Shown in pieces: positions 39,112 to 47,415 of a stretch of 64,000 nucleotides of DNA. The DNA is taken from contig NZ_JAJOMB010000016.1 of NCBI RefSeq assembly GCF_021129305.1, positions 1 to 64,000 of the forward strand. Reading direction: 5' to 3'. The stretch is from Kineosporia babensis (GTDB lineage Bacteria; Actinomycetota; Actinomycetes; Actinomycetales; Kineosporiaceae). The notes below the pieces were generated by a model. It did no database searches. It was not told where the DNA came from and saw only the letters and a program-made list of their open reading frames with translations. A program made the position numbers and the translations under genes. Numbering within the stretch: position 1 is the first letter of the stretch; each line of letters begins with the position of its first letter.

Positions 39112-39484
39112 CCGATTCCTGGAGACGACTCACTCAAGTGGGCTAGGGGCAGCGCCGACCACCTACCTGGTTCCAGCATTCGAGGAGACATCATGCACGG
39201 TCGGCTTGCTCTGGCCATCGCCGCCAAGGAGCTTCTCCATCCCCAGCCGGGTGGCTGACCAAGCCCAGAGGCAAGCGCCTCCGTCACCGGACCGCTGAAT
39301 GGGAACGGGCAAACACCGCCGCTGACCGGAACCTGCAGTGCCTGACGCACCCTCCTGCACCAGGCGAAAGACCGGACCAGGCCCCTGGCCACTTGCCGGG
39401 CACCGGCTCCGTCGTTCAGTCAGTGGTCGTGAGACACCGCCGCCGCTGCGGCCGATGAGGGAGCGGCCACCATAACGTTCGGGC
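39112..39484. other. 373-base spacer with a possible 21-codon frame
   Basis: No family-level gene. It contains the small frame at 39193-39258 and a -10-like TAACGT (39473-39478) six bases before the next start codon, consistent with a leaderless message for the Cys-rich protein. Confidence 0.5.
39193..39258 (+). CDS. Possible 21-residue small protein
   Basis: ATG 39193 has an excellent GAGGAG (39182-39187) five bases upstream and encodes 21 residues, mildly amphipathic at the start (MHGRLALAIAAKELL) with a Pro/Gly end. No family is recognised. It follows the formyltransferase by 81 bases and could be expressed with it. The evidence is the ribosome site only. Confidence 0.3.
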   Translation: MHGRLALAIAAKELLHPQPGG

Positions 39485-39964
39485 ATGACGGACTACAGCG
39501 GTCGCCAGGATCAGGACTCCTCACCCGAGGGATCTTCCGTCCCCCGGGTGACGTGCTGCCTGTGCCGACGGCTGATTCCCCCGGCGCAAGAGGTCTTCGC
39601 GCTGGATCCCGAGTGGCAGCGCCGTTTTCCGGCCATGGTCGGCGTGCTGGCCTGCGAGGAATGTGTGCTCGAGACCGAGTGGCAATGCCAGGACGAGACC
39701 GGCGAGTACGTAGCCGGCCACATCCCCGCTCGCGATCTGCCTGCGCAGGCCCAGGACGTGGACTCGTGGAGTCACCTGCCCGCCCAGGGCAGCCAGACCG
39801 CCATGCTGCAGCAGCACATGAACCCAGACCCGCAACCGACAACCGCGGTCCCGTCGAAACTGGTGACCACCAGAGTCGGCCTGACCGAGCAGCGCACAGA
39901 GCTGATGGGGCTGATCGACTCCTGGCAGACCACCCGGCTCTCCCGTTCCCGGACAGCGAAGTAG
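39485..39964 (+). CDS. Hypothetical protein with a Cys-rich, zinc-ribbon-like N-terminus
   Basis: 159 residues, family not recognised. Two Cys clusters, CCLC at about residues 24-27 and CEEC near 58-61, are spaced like the knuckles of a treble-clef or ribbon zinc site. The C-terminal half is polar and Gln-rich and probably disordered, apart from a last helix. It starts at ATG 39485, six bases after TAACGT. It converges with the alpha/beta hydrolase gene. A role with the siderophore genes is not evident. Confidence 0.6.
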   Translation: MTDYSGRQDQDSSPEGSSVPRVTCCLCRRLIPPAQEVFALDPEWQRRFPAMVGVLACEECVLETEWQCQDETGEYVAGHIPARDLPAQAQDVDSWSHLPAQGSQTAMLQQHMNPDPQPTTAVPSKLVTTRVGLTEQRTELMGLIDSWQTTRLSRSRTAK

Positions 39965-39994
39965 GTCGAACCCCTTCTACCTGAGCGTCGACCT
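39963..39994. terminator. Possible terminator between convergent genes
   Basis: Inverted repeat AGGTCGA (39963-39969) / TCGACCT (39988-39994) with an 18-base loop, spanning both stop codons. It is weak by itself. Confidence 0.3.
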
Positions 39995-41079
39995 CAGTCG
40001 TTGCCGACGGCGAAACGATGCACGCTGCGGATCGTCGCGAAGAACTCCTCCGGGATGGCGGCCCGGAACATCAGGTCGGCGGCGTGGGTGAAGCCGGGCA
40101 CCGTCCGGACCGACGACTCGACCCCGGCCTCGAGCAGACGCCGGTGGTAGGCCAGCCCTTCGTCGCGCAGCAGATCGAGCTCGTTGACCGACATGGCGTG
40201 CGGCGGCAATCCTGACAGGTCCTCGACCGTGGCGTGATACGGCCAGCACAGCGGGTCCTCGGCGTGCTGGGCACCCGGATCGTAGACCTCGGCCATCATC
40301 GACGAGCCGTGACATGTGTTCATGTAGCCGTCGTTCTCCACCGTCGAGGGCAGAACCTCCCGGCGTTCCTGCTCGTCGCGTCCCCACTGGCCGTAGATGA
40401 AAGGACAGAGAACGTACACACCGTCGACGGCAGCCAGCCGCCCCGTACGCTTCGCACGGATCGTGGTGGCCAGGGCCAGATTGGCCCCGCCCGACTCCCC
40501 CGCTACGATCAGCCGTGAAATCCCCAATGAAGAACGGTTTTCGTGGACCCAGTCCAGAGCGGCGGCGCAGTCGTCGAGCCCGGCCGGGAACGGATGCGGC
40601 CCGAGCGCCCCGGCCCCGTTGCGAAACTCGGGGGTGATCACGATCAGACCGGTCGCAGCGAGCTCGTCAGCCAGCCGGACGTAGATCGGGTCGGACGCCT
40701 TCAGCATCACCATGCCGCCGCCGTGCAGGTAGAGCAACGCGGGAAGATCCTGCGAAACGCCGCCAGGACGCGTGATGTACAGCGAGATCTCGTTGCCGTC
40801 CGAGCCGACGATCGTCTCGGTGTGATGCTGTAGCCCTGGAACCGAATCCAGACCGTCCAGAATCAGGTCGAAGAACTGCGCATTACCGTCTTCAGCGGCC
40901 TGGACATACTCCAGCAACTGCTCGCGCGGAGCATCGGGCCCGAACGATGCCGGCTGCGCGTTCTGGTCCAGCCCATACTGTCCCAGTAGACGCGCCAGCC
41001 GGACGTCCGTGCGCGGGTCGGTCTTCAGATTGCGGTCCGGGTCGCCCAGACGCCCGGGCTGGTCAACGTTCCCTGCCAT
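39994..41079 (-). CDS. Alpha/beta hydrolase, hormone-sensitive-lipase-like esterase
   Basis: 361 residues from ATG 41079 (GGAAGG ten bases upstream). The oxyanion motif HGGG and the nucleophile elbow GESGG mark the HSL/bacterial carboxylesterase family; the acid and His are likely in the C-terminal NELDLLRDEG and GFTHAAD segments. No signal peptide is seen. It lies between the siderophore genes and an ABC exporter. The NRPS lacks a thioesterase, so this enzyme could release the peptide or hydrolyse it to free iron; a separate role is equally possible. Confidence 0.85.
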   Translation of the reverse strand: MAGNVDQPGRLGDPDRNLKTDPRTDVRLARLLGQYGLDQNAQPASFGPDAPREQLLEYVQAAEDGNAQFFDLILDGLDSVPGLQHHTETIVGSDGNEISLYITRPGGVSQDLPALLYLHGGGMVMLKASDPIYVRLADELAATGLIVITPEFRNGAGALGPHPFPAGLDDCAAALDWVHENRSSLGISRLIVAGESGGANLALATTIRAKRTGRLAAVDGVYVLCPFIYGQWGRDEQERREVLPSTVENDGYMNTCHGSSMMAEVYDPGAQHAEDPLCWPYHATVEDLSGLPPHAMSVNELDLLRDEGLAYHRRLLEAGVESSVRTVPGFTHAADLMFRAAIPEEFFATIRSVHRFAVGND

Positions 41080-41189
41080 GACTGCACAACCTTCCGACGA
41101 CACCGGATACCCACCTGCTTCGGCGGGGACGAACGGGACGAACCTACCAAGCCGCTCGCCCGACATCACCTTCAGCGGGAAGGCTGGAT

Positions 41190-41215
41190 CTCAAGTGCAG
41201 TTGAGCATCTAGTCT
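41190..41215 (+). promoter_or_regulatory. Promoter with palindrome before the exporter leader frame
   Basis: CTCAA (41190-41194) and TTGAG (41201-41205) form a perfect inverted repeat around six bases, followed by TAGTCT (41210-41215), seven bases before ATG 41223. The layout resembles an operator just upstream of a leaderless -10 box. Confidence 0.4.
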
Positions 41216-41222
41216 CCCTCGC

Positions 41223-41330
41223 ATGAGCAATCCGAGCCCCACCGGTCCGGGCGCCGGAATGCACGCCGGGAGAGGCCGGCCGCGCCCCTTGGCGAAATTC
41301 GGACCAGCACAGAGGTTTACGTCGCCGTGA
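41223..41330 (+). CDS. Possible 35-residue leader frame coupled to the ABC exporter
   Basis: ATG 41223 opens 35 codons rich in Pro, Gly and Arg. The TGA (41328-41330) overlaps the exporter's GTG (41327-41329) as GTGA. It starts seven bases after a -10-like TAGTCT. No homology is recognised. It may act through translational coupling, or be chance. Confidence 0.35.
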   Translation: MSNPSPTGPGAGMHAGRGRPRPLAKFGPAQRFTSP

Positions 41331-43186
41331 GCATGGAAATGGCAGCTTGGTCGACGATCGCCGGTGCCCGGTCGGCCCGTGAACGGCAACCGTTCCGGCC
41401 CGGCACGGTGCGCCGGGTCATCGCCATGGCCCGCGAGCGCTCGCGGCTGTTCGCTCTGTTCGTGGTGGGCAGTGCGGTGACGGCCGTGCTTTCGGTGGTG
41501 ACCCCGCTCCTGGCCGGCCGGGTCGTGGACGCGATCGGAGAGGGTGATCGGGGCGCGGTCGTGCGGCTGGCGTTGTTCATTGCGTTCATCGCGGTGGCGG
41601 AGGCCGTCCTGGGTGTGGCGGTTCGCCGGCTGTCGGCGCGGCTGGGCGAGGACTTGATCCTGGATCTGCGCACTCGGGTGTTCGACCACGTGCAGCGCAT
41701 GCCGTTGGCCTTCTTCAACCGGACCCGAACCGGTGCTCTGGTCAGCCGGCTGAACAACGATGTGCTGGGCGCCCAGCGGGCCTTCAGCGACACCTTGTCG
41801 GGCATCGTCAGCAATCTGATCGCGGTTGCCCTGACCGGTGCGGTGATGATCGGGATCTCGTGGCCGGTGACGCTGATGGCCTTGGTCCTGCTGCCCGTCT
41901 TCGTCGTTCCGGTTCGGGTCATGGGCCGTCGTCTGGCCCTGCTGTCCCAGGACGCCGCCCAGCTGGACGCGGCGATGATGACCCGCAGCACCGAGCGCTT
42001 CTCGGCCAGTGGGGCCGCCCTGACCAAGCTCTACGGCCGCCCCGAGGACGAATCCCGCTCTTTCGCCGAGGCGGCGGGCCGGGTGCGGGACATCGGGGTT
42101 CGTACGGCGGTGCTGCAGACGGTGCTCATCACCTCGCTCACCCTGGCCTCCGCTCTGGCTCTGGCGTTGGTGTACGGGGTCGGTGGGGTGGCAGCGGTGG
42201 CCGGGGACCTGGAGACCGGCAGCATCGTGTCTCTGGCCCTGCTGCTGACCAGGCTGTACGCGCCGCTGACGGCCCTGGCCAGCGCCCGCATCGACATCAT
42301 GGGAGCGCTCGTCAGTTTCGACCGGGTGTTCGAGGTACTGGACCTGGTCCCGCTGATCCAGGAGGCCCCGGACGCACGTCCGGTGCCCGAAGGCCCTGCG
42401 AGCGTCGAGTTCCGCGATGTGCGTTTCGCCTACCCCAGCGCGGCGGAGGTATCGCTCGCCTCACTCGAAGATGTCGCGACGCTGGAGACCCGAGGTGGGG
42501 CAGAGATCATCCATGACGTCTCCTTCCGGGTTGAGCCCGGTCAGGTGGTCGCTCTGGTGGGCTCGTCCGGGGCCGGTAAGTCGACGCTGGCGAACCTGCT
42601 CGCCCGACTGTACGACGTCAGTTCCGGGCAGGTTCTGGTCGGCGGGACCGATGTGCGCCGGCTGCAGGCGGAATCGCTGCGACGCACCGTCGGCGTGGTG
42701 AGCCAGGACGGTCACCTGTTCCACGAGTCACTACGCTCCAACCTGCTGTTGGCCCGGCCCGGGGCCAGCGACGAGGAGCTGCTCGACGCCCTGCGGCGCA
42801 GCCGGCTGGCCGACGTGATCGCCGGCCTTCCCGAGGGTCTGGACACGGTGGTGGGCGAGCGGGGTTACCGGTTCTCCGGCGGGGAAAGGCAGCGGCTGAC
42901 CATCGCCCGGCTGCTGCTGGCGCAGCCTCGGATCGTGGTATTGGACGAGGCCACCGCGCATCTGGACTCAGCCTCGGAGGCGGCCGTCCAGGCCGCCCTG
43001 GACGAGGCTCTCGAGGGCCGTACCGCCATCGTCATCGCGCACCGTCTGTCCACCATCCGCTCGGCGGACCAGATCCTGGTGCTGGAGGCCGGCCGTGTGG
43101 TGGAGCGCGGCACGAACGAGGAACTGCTGGCCTTGGGCGGACGCTACGCCGGACTGCACCACACTCAGTTCGCAACAGCAGGTTGA
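41327..43186 (+). CDS. ABC exporter, fused membrane and ATPase domains; possible siderophore exporter
   Basis: 619 residues. A six-helix exporter-type membrane domain (about residues 35-320) is fused to an ATPase domain with Walker A GSSGAGKST, a Q-loop in VVSQDGHLF, signature FSGGERQR in place of LSGGQ, and Walker B RIVVLDEATAHLD, then the switch His in IAHRL. It is a half-transporter that should work as a homodimer or with a partner not seen here. GTG 41327 overlaps an upstream 35-codon frame; ATG 41333 is an alternative start. Exporters of this type occur in hydroxamate siderophore clusters, which supports but does not prove that role. Confidence 0.9.
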   Translation: MSMEMAAWSTIAGARSARERQPFRPGTVRRVIAMARERSRLFALFVVGSAVTAVLSVVTPLLAGRVVDAIGEGDRGAVVRLALFIAFIAVAEAVLGVAVRRLSARLGEDLILDLRTRVFDHVQRMPLAFFNRTRTGALVSRLNNDVLGAQRAFSDTLSGIVSNLIAVALTGAVMIGISWPVTLMALVLLPVFVVPVRVMGRRLALLSQDAAQLDAAMMTRSTERFSASGAALTKLYGRPEDESRSFAEAAGRVRDIGVRTAVLQTVLITSLTLASALALALVYGVGGVAAVAGDLETGSIVSLALLLTRLYAPLTALASARIDIMGALVSFDRVFEVLDLVPLIQEAPDARPVPEGPASVEFRDVRFAYPSAAEVSLASLEDVATLETRGGAEIIHDVSFRVEPGQVVALVGSSGAGKSTLANLLARLYDVSSGQVLVGGTDVRRLQAESLRRTVGVVSQDGHLFHESLRSNLLLARPGASDEELLDALRRSRLADVIAGLPEGLDTVVGERGYRFSGGERQRLTIARLLLAQPRIVVLDEATAHLDSASEAAVQAALDEALEGRTAIVIAHRLSTIRSADQILVLEAGRVVERGTNEELLALGGRYAGLHHTQFATAG

Positions 43187-43196
43187 GACCGCGCGA

Positions 43197-43712
43197 TCAC
43201 TCATTCTCGAAATTGCGGAAGACCCCCTGCTCGTCGACCGCAGTAGCGAATTCCCCAAGATCCATGTTCGCGACAGACAGGTTGGCAGCGATCGCTCCCA
43301 CACCGGGTGCGGTGGACCGGAAGACCCCGCCCCGCTGCGGCCAACCGTTCTCCCAACCGCGACCTCCGGCGGCCGTCTCCTCGTCCCAGTAGCCGTGTTC
43401 TCGCAGGAACGCTTCCCGTTCCTCGTCGCTCTCCTCCAGACTGACCACCAGCAACAGACGCTCAGGGTCGGCCATGGTCACCGAGTCGGCCAGCACCACG
43501 ATCTGGTGCGGGTAGTCCGCCGGTGCCATGGCCAGGAACTGCTCCGGGCCCAGCCCGTCATAGGCCGGGTCGTCGATGATCTCGACGTAGATGTCGAACT
43601 CGTCGTCCCACTTCTGGGCCAGGTCTGCCTGGACAGCGGCCCAGGCCGAGGGGTCGGAGAAGTCGGTACGGATGACCAGGTGGTCCTCGGTGATGGGAAG
43701 CATAGGCATCAT
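43197..43712 (-). CDS. DUF6924-like protein
   Basis: 171 residues from ATG 43712 (GGAG close upstream; in-frame ATGs at 43709 and 43703 are alternatives). The LVIRTDFSDPSAWAAV opening and the LLVVSLEE segment resemble the DUF6924 family, acidic soluble proteins of unknown function found in actinobacteria. No catalytic motif is visible. It converges with the ABC exporter gene with ten bases between stops. Confidence 0.7.
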   Translation of the reverse strand: MMPMLPITEDHLVIRTDFSDPSAWAAVQADLAQKWDDEFDIYVEIIDDPAYDGLGPEQFLAMAPADYPHQIVVLADSVTMADPERLLLVVSLEESDEEREAFLREHGYWDEETAAGGRGWENGWPQRGGVFRSTAPGVGAIAANLSVANMDLGEFATAVDEQGVFRNFENE

Positions 43713-43796
43713 TGTCTCCGGTCGTGCCTCTGCTCGCGGAGGTGATCCGGCGTAACCCAGAGATCCCTGAGGCTGCCTTGTGCCCATGGACGCTGG

Positions 43797-43826
43797 CCGT
43801 AGCCCACAGTCATGCTCGGGCTACGG
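43797..43826. repeat. Nine-bp inverted repeat
   Basis: CCGTAGCCC (43797-43805) and GGGCTACGG (43818-43826) with a 12-base loop. It could form a stem upstream of the DUF6924-like gene. No U-tract is seen. Confidence 0.4.
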
Positions 43827-44161
43827 AAGTTGCTTCGGTGAGCGACGGGGGCGCGGGACGAGGAAGGCCAAGCGCGTTCGCGGCGCGTACCCCACCATTC
43901 GCTCGCCCGTCGAAGAGGTGCCGTAAGGAAGGCGGGGACGCGGGATGACGAAGCGAACGAGCGAGTCGGGGGCGGGCGGTTCGCCCGGCTGCTGGCCGTA
44001 GGCAGTGTTTCCTGACTCGTTCGGCATCGCTGTCCCATCACGGTGTGGGGCGCCGAAGCGGACCGACTGGGCTTCCCCCGTGGAAGTCCGGCCGGCGTCT
44101 GCTTCGGCGTCCGATCGGGTTACTGGAGCTAAACCCTGACAAATGATCCGACTCCCTGACT

Positions 44162-44194
44162 ACCTGTCATGGTGGAAGGCGTTTTATGACAGGT
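44162..44194. promoter_or_regulatory. Long-spaced inverted repeat, candidate regulator site
   Basis: ACCTGTCAT (44162-44170) and ATGACAGGT (44186-44194) pair perfectly around 15 bases, 55 bases upstream of the helix-turn-helix gene. Half-site centres are 24 bp apart, about two helical turns, as for an operator bound by a dimer or two dimers. Confidence 0.45.
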
Positions 44195-44236
44195 TTCGTG
44201 GGGGTTTTCCCTCATGATGAAGTTTCTACTTCTCAG

Positions 44237-44242
44237 TAGGCT
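44237..44242 (+). promoter_or_regulatory. Leaderless -10 box of the helix-turn-helix gene
   Basis: TAGGCT lies six bases before GTG 44249. The same hexamer stands at the same distance before the isochorismatase-like gene (61478). Confidence 0.5.
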
Positions 44243-44248
44243 GGCTCG

Positions 44249-45085
44249 GTGGTCGAGGCAGGGAACGAACCATCACAGGACGGACGGGGACGGCCCGGCA
44301 TCACCCGCTGGCTGCTGGTCCAGCAGATCCAGGAGTACCGTCTCCGGGCCGGGCTGACGTACCGGCAGATGGCAGGCGTCGGTCTGGGTTCGGAGTCACG
44401 GTGGAACCGGATCGAGGGCAACAAGGGTGGTTTCGCCCTGCGCCCCGGCGATATTCAGCAGATGCGCAAGGCCTTTCGGCTCTCGGACGTGGAGGCCGAC
44501 GAGCTGGAGGACATGCGGGCCCGGGCCAGTGCGGAGGTCGACTCCCAGGTTCCCTCCGTGCAGCCGACGTTTCGCGAGTATCTGGCCTTCGAGCGGCATG
44601 CCGTGGGGGTGGACTCGCTCGGCGGGATGCACGGACTGATCCAGACTCCTCGGTACGCAGCGGCGACCGCGCGTCTGGACGGAGCCCACGGAGCCGCGGC
44701 TGATGTGGTCGTGGCCCTGCGCATGGAGCGCCAGCGCCTGACCCTGGGACGCGCGAAGGTACGCGTAGCACTGGACGAGGAAGTCCTCCTGCGGCAGGTC
44801 GAGTCCAAAGAGGTCATGGACGAACTCAAGAACCACCTGCTGCGCCTGGTTCGGGAGGAGTACGCGCAGATCCGCGTCCACCCGATCGCCTTGGGAGCCC
44901 ATTCCGCGGTGCGGGGTGCCGCGACGATCCTGCGGTTCACCGCCGGGGGCCAGTCCCGGGCCATCGTCTACACCGAGAGCTGGGTGGGCGGCGCCCACAC
45001 CGACGACCACCAGGTGGTGGCGAGCATGACCGACAAGTTCCAGAGCGTTTTCGACAGCTCAACACCGATCGAGGAGTACCTGTGA
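44249..45085 (+). CDS. XRE-type helix-turn-helix regulator with a DUF5753 (Scr1-type) domain
   Basis: 278 residues. The N-terminal helix-turn-helix is atypical but placed as in this family (about residues 25-65: LVQQIQEYRLRAGLTYRQMA and the following SRWNRIEGNKGG). The rest matches the DUF5753 layout, with the segment LIQTPRYAAA near residue 128 and FTAGGQSRAIVYTES near residue 230. Such regulators are abundant in filamentous actinobacteria and are usually followed by a DUF397 gene; Scr1-type pairs have been likened to toxin-antitoxin modules. Its TGA overlaps the DUF397 GTG. The message is probably leaderless. Confidence 0.88.
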   Translation: MVEAGNEPSQDGRGRPGITRWLLVQQIQEYRLRAGLTYRQMAGVGLGSESRWNRIEGNKGGFALRPGDIQQMRKAFRLSDVEADELEDMRARASAEVDSQVPSVQPTFREYLAFERHAVGVDSLGGMHGLIQTPRYAAATARLDGAHGAAADVVVALRMERQRLTLGRAKVRVALDEEVLLRQVESKEVMDELKNHLLRLVREEYAQIRVHPIALGAHSAVRGAATILRFTAGGQSRAIVYTESWVGGAHTDDHQVVASMTDKFQSVFDSSTPIEEYL

Positions 45086-45318
45086 GCGCCACCGACGGCA
45101 ACGACCTGCGCACCGGCGAGGTCCCCGACATCGACTTCCACAAGTCGACTTTCAGCGAGCAGGGAGCGTGCGTCGAGGTCGGGCGCAGCGGCGGCATGGT
45201 CCATGTGCGCGACACCAAGAACCGCGCCCTCGGCACCCTCAGCTTCACCATTCCGGAATGGCGCGCCTTTGTTCAGGGTGTCCAGGCCCGCGAGTTCGAC
45301 GACGAGGCCATGATGTGA
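45082..45318 (+). CDS. DUF397 protein
   Basis: 78 residues. The family core is visible: FHKSTFSEQGACVEVGR, then VHVRDTKN and FTIPEWRAFVQGV. These small proteins form pairs with DUF5753 regulators in actinobacteria, and their function is unproven. The GTG start overlaps the regulator's stop, so both are co-translated. Confidence 0.93.
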   Translation: MSATDGNDLRTGEVPDIDFHKSTFSEQGACVEVGRSGGMVHVRDTKNRALGTLSFTIPEWRAFVQGVQAREFDDEAMM

Positions 45319-45407
45319 ACTGATGTCGTTGGTCGGCCCCGCCATCGGCCGCGGAGATGCCGCCCAAGCACAGGTCACACGCCCGGCCCAGAACCTCCGG
45401 CACGAAC

Positions 45408-45426
45408 CCGGATCCCCGGGATCCGG
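45408..45426. terminator. Hairpin between convergent DUF397 and ATP-grasp genes
   Basis: An 8-bp perfect stem (CCGGATCC, 45408-45415 / GGATCCGG, 45419-45426) with a 3-base loop. It lies in the 157-base gap where two operons end face to face. Confidence 0.6.
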
Positions 45427-45475
45427 CCGTGGCCGGCGGCCCCATCACCTTCGTCGGAGCAAGCGGTCCCCGGTT

Positions 45476-46684
45476 TCACGAGGTGGCTGCGGTCCGCACG
45501 ACAAGGTTCTCCGCGGCCCGCCGCGCGGTGCGACGGGCCCGGGCGCCGTTGGTGTCCACGGTCAGCACCTGGGCCACCCGGTCAAGGTTGCCCTGTCCGC
45601 TCCCGACCCACTGACCGGTTTTCACCAGGAACTGGGCGTCCACGACGCCCGGCATCTGCCTGACCTCCTCCAGCCCGGTGGTTTCGAGTACCTCGCCCTC
45701 GGGCGCCAGGACGAATGCCGTCGCCGCGGCGCGGGCCGGAACCGGGGCTGTGGTGAGGGGTTCGAGTGTTCCGGCGGCCCAGGCCACGGCCGCGGCGTCC
45801 AAGGCGAAACCGGTGCTCAGAGCGACCAGGTCGACGATCCGGCCGCCGCCGGGACGGTCGTGGGACTCGATCAGGGCCGGCCCTGTGGCTGTCAGGCGCA
45901 TCTCGGTGTGGCTGGGCCCGTCGGTGAGCCCGACAGCGTCCAGGATCCGTTGCACTGCCTCGCCCAGGGCTGCGCTGTGTTCGGCCGGAAGGCGGGCGGG
46001 AAAGACGTGCCCGGTCTCGACGAAACCAGCTCCAGTGGTCTTCTCGGTGATACCGAGCACCACGTGACGGCCAGCGAAGGAGAACGCCTCCACGGAGTAC
46101 TCCGGACCGTCCAGATATTCTTCGACCAGAAGGCCGCGAAGGTGCAACTGGGCGGGCCCGGTCCGGCTCTGGAGCTCTTCGTGCCGACGGGCGGCCTCAA
46201 GCAGGCCGGTAGGGTCGCTGACCAGGTGCACCCCGATCCCGGCGGCCCCGTTCACGGGTTTGAGAACCACCGGATACCCGATCTTCTGGGCCACTTCCGG
46301 CAGTTCGTCGGCACTGTGCACGACTGCGGCACGCACCGGCACCAGGCCGGGTACGGAGGCCAGCGCCTGACGCATCGCCCCCTTGTCGCGCAGCAGCTGC
46401 GAGACCGCGGGGCCATGACCGGGCAGTGCCAGGCGTTCGCGCTGGCGGGCAGCGGGAACCAGGCCCGACTCGGTCAGCGAGATCACTCTCGCCAGGCCCC
46501 GGCCGGCCGCCAGGCGGTCCATCTCCGCGTCGAACGCGAGGTCGTCGGTATAGTCGACGACCAGCTCGCTTGCCTTCTCCGCCCGATCCGGGTGCTGGAC
46601 ATCGACGATGTCGATCCCCAGATGCCGGACCGCGGCCAGCGTCACCGGTGCTGCTCCCAGCACGACGGTCGGCGCCGGGCTCAT
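45476..46684 (-). CDS. ATP-grasp carboxylate-amine ligase, tailoring enzyme of the second NRPS operon
   Basis: 402 residues from ATG 46684, which overlaps the amidase stop (ATGA). Domains: an N-terminal Rossmann-like region, then an ATP-grasp with YPVVLKPVNGAAGIGV (about residues 145-160), VEEYLDGPEYSVEAF, and the metal/ATP site TEMRLTATGPALIESHDRPGG. The arrangement is that of amino-acid ligases of the BacD or carnosine synthase type, which form an acyl phosphate and join it to an amine. Last gene of the operon, it may attach a free amino acid to the NRPS product or make an unusual building block. The substrate is unknown. Confidence 0.88.
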   Translation of the reverse strand: MSPAPTVVLGAAPVTLAAVRHLGIDIVDVQHPDRAEKASELVVDYTDDLAFDAEMDRLAAGRGLARVISLTESGLVPAARQRERLALPGHGPAVSQLLRDKGAMRQALASVPGLVPVRAAVVHSADELPEVAQKIGYPVVLKPVNGAAGIGVHLVSDPTGLLEAARRHEELQSRTGPAQLHLRGLLVEEYLDGPEYSVEAFSFAGRHVVLGITEKTTGAGFVETGHVFPARLPAEHSAALGEAVQRILDAVGLTDGPSHTEMRLTATGPALIESHDRPGGGRIVDLVALSTGFALDAAAVAWAAGTLEPLTTAPVPARAAATAFVLAPEGEVLETTGLEEVRQMPGVVDAQFLVKTGQWVGSGQGNLDRVAQVLTVDTNGARARRTARRAAENLVVRTAATS

Positions 46685-47415
46685 GCCGGTCCCGTCTGCG
46701 CGTGCAGGATCTCGATGACGATCTCCTCGTCGCGACCGGTCGCCCCGGCGCGCAGGGTGCCGTCCGGGGCCCAGACCCCGGTGCCGCCGCTGGAGCGTTC
46801 CCCGACCGGGTGCCCTCCGAGATTGGCGGCCACCGACCACATCCCGTTGTCGCGGGCGCGCGCGGCCATCCGGTCGGCCATCTTGCGTTCCTCTCCTGCC
46901 GTGTAAAGCACCGAGGCCACGTACACCTGGGCCCCGGCTGTCCCGGCCGCACCGGCGTGCTCGGGCACGCTGGTGTCGAAACACACAGCCAGGGCGATCT
47001 TCCAGTCGGCGACGGCCAGAACGACGGGACCGGCACCGGGTTCGACAAGGTCGTTCTCGGCTCCGTGCAGATACGTCTTGGGAGCCACCACATCGGGGCC
47101 GATGCCGGTCAGCACCAGAGAGGCGATGTGGCGGCGGCCCTTGACCTCGACCGGCGCGCCCAGGACCACGCAGGCGCCTCGGGCGGCCACGGCTTCGCGG
47201 ATCGGGTCCAGACGCTCGTCCCCGGGGCGGAACCACGCCCGGGGATCGTTCTTCAGCAGGTCCAGGTCGTAACCGGTCAGGGACAGCTCCGGGAACACCA
47301 CCAGGTCAGCCTCGGGCACCTGGGCCAGAAGATACTCAGCCCGGGCCAGGTTCTCGACGACATCGCCGGTCACGGGGACGGACTGCACAGCGGCGACGGT
47401 CAGCGGCGGGGTCAT
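46681..47415 (-). CDS. Carbon-nitrogen hydrolase (nitrilase superfamily amidase)
   Basis: 244 residues. The nitrilase catalytic triad reads E43 in FPELSLTGYD, K113 in PKTYLH and C145 in AVCFDTSVPE. It would hydrolyse an amide or carbamoyl group, or act as an acyltransferase. It overlaps both neighbours (azlD upstream by ATGA, the ATP-grasp gene downstream). In a biosynthetic operon it could trim a protecting acyl group or release the final amide. No signal peptide. Confidence 0.88.
   Translation of the reverse strand: MTPPLTVAAVQSVPVTGDVVENLARAEYLLAQVPEADLVVFPELSLTGYDLDLLKNDPRAWFRPGDERLDPIREAVAARGACVVLGAPVEVKGRRHIASLVLTGIGPDVVAPKTYLHGAENDLVEPGAGPVVLAVADWKIALAVCFDTSVPEHAGAAGTAGAQVYVASVLYTAGEERKMADRMAARARDNGMWSVAANLGGHPVGERSSGGTGVWAPDGTLRAGATGRDEEIVIEILHAQTGPA

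Larger units (their letters stand above)
43713..44248. other. 536-base gene-free stretch
   Basis: No convincing gene: a 68-codon minus-strand frame (43821-44027) is Pro/Arg-rich and unrecognised. The stretch holds a hairpin (43797-43826), a long inverted repeat (44162-44194) and the promoter of the helix-turn-helix gene. Bases 44140-44235 are relatively AT-rich. Confidence 0.5.

Noticed and set aside
43821-44027. 68-codon minus-strand frame in the gene-free stretch
   Set aside because: Pro/Arg-rich composition typical of a shadow in GC-rich DNA, with no ribosome site.
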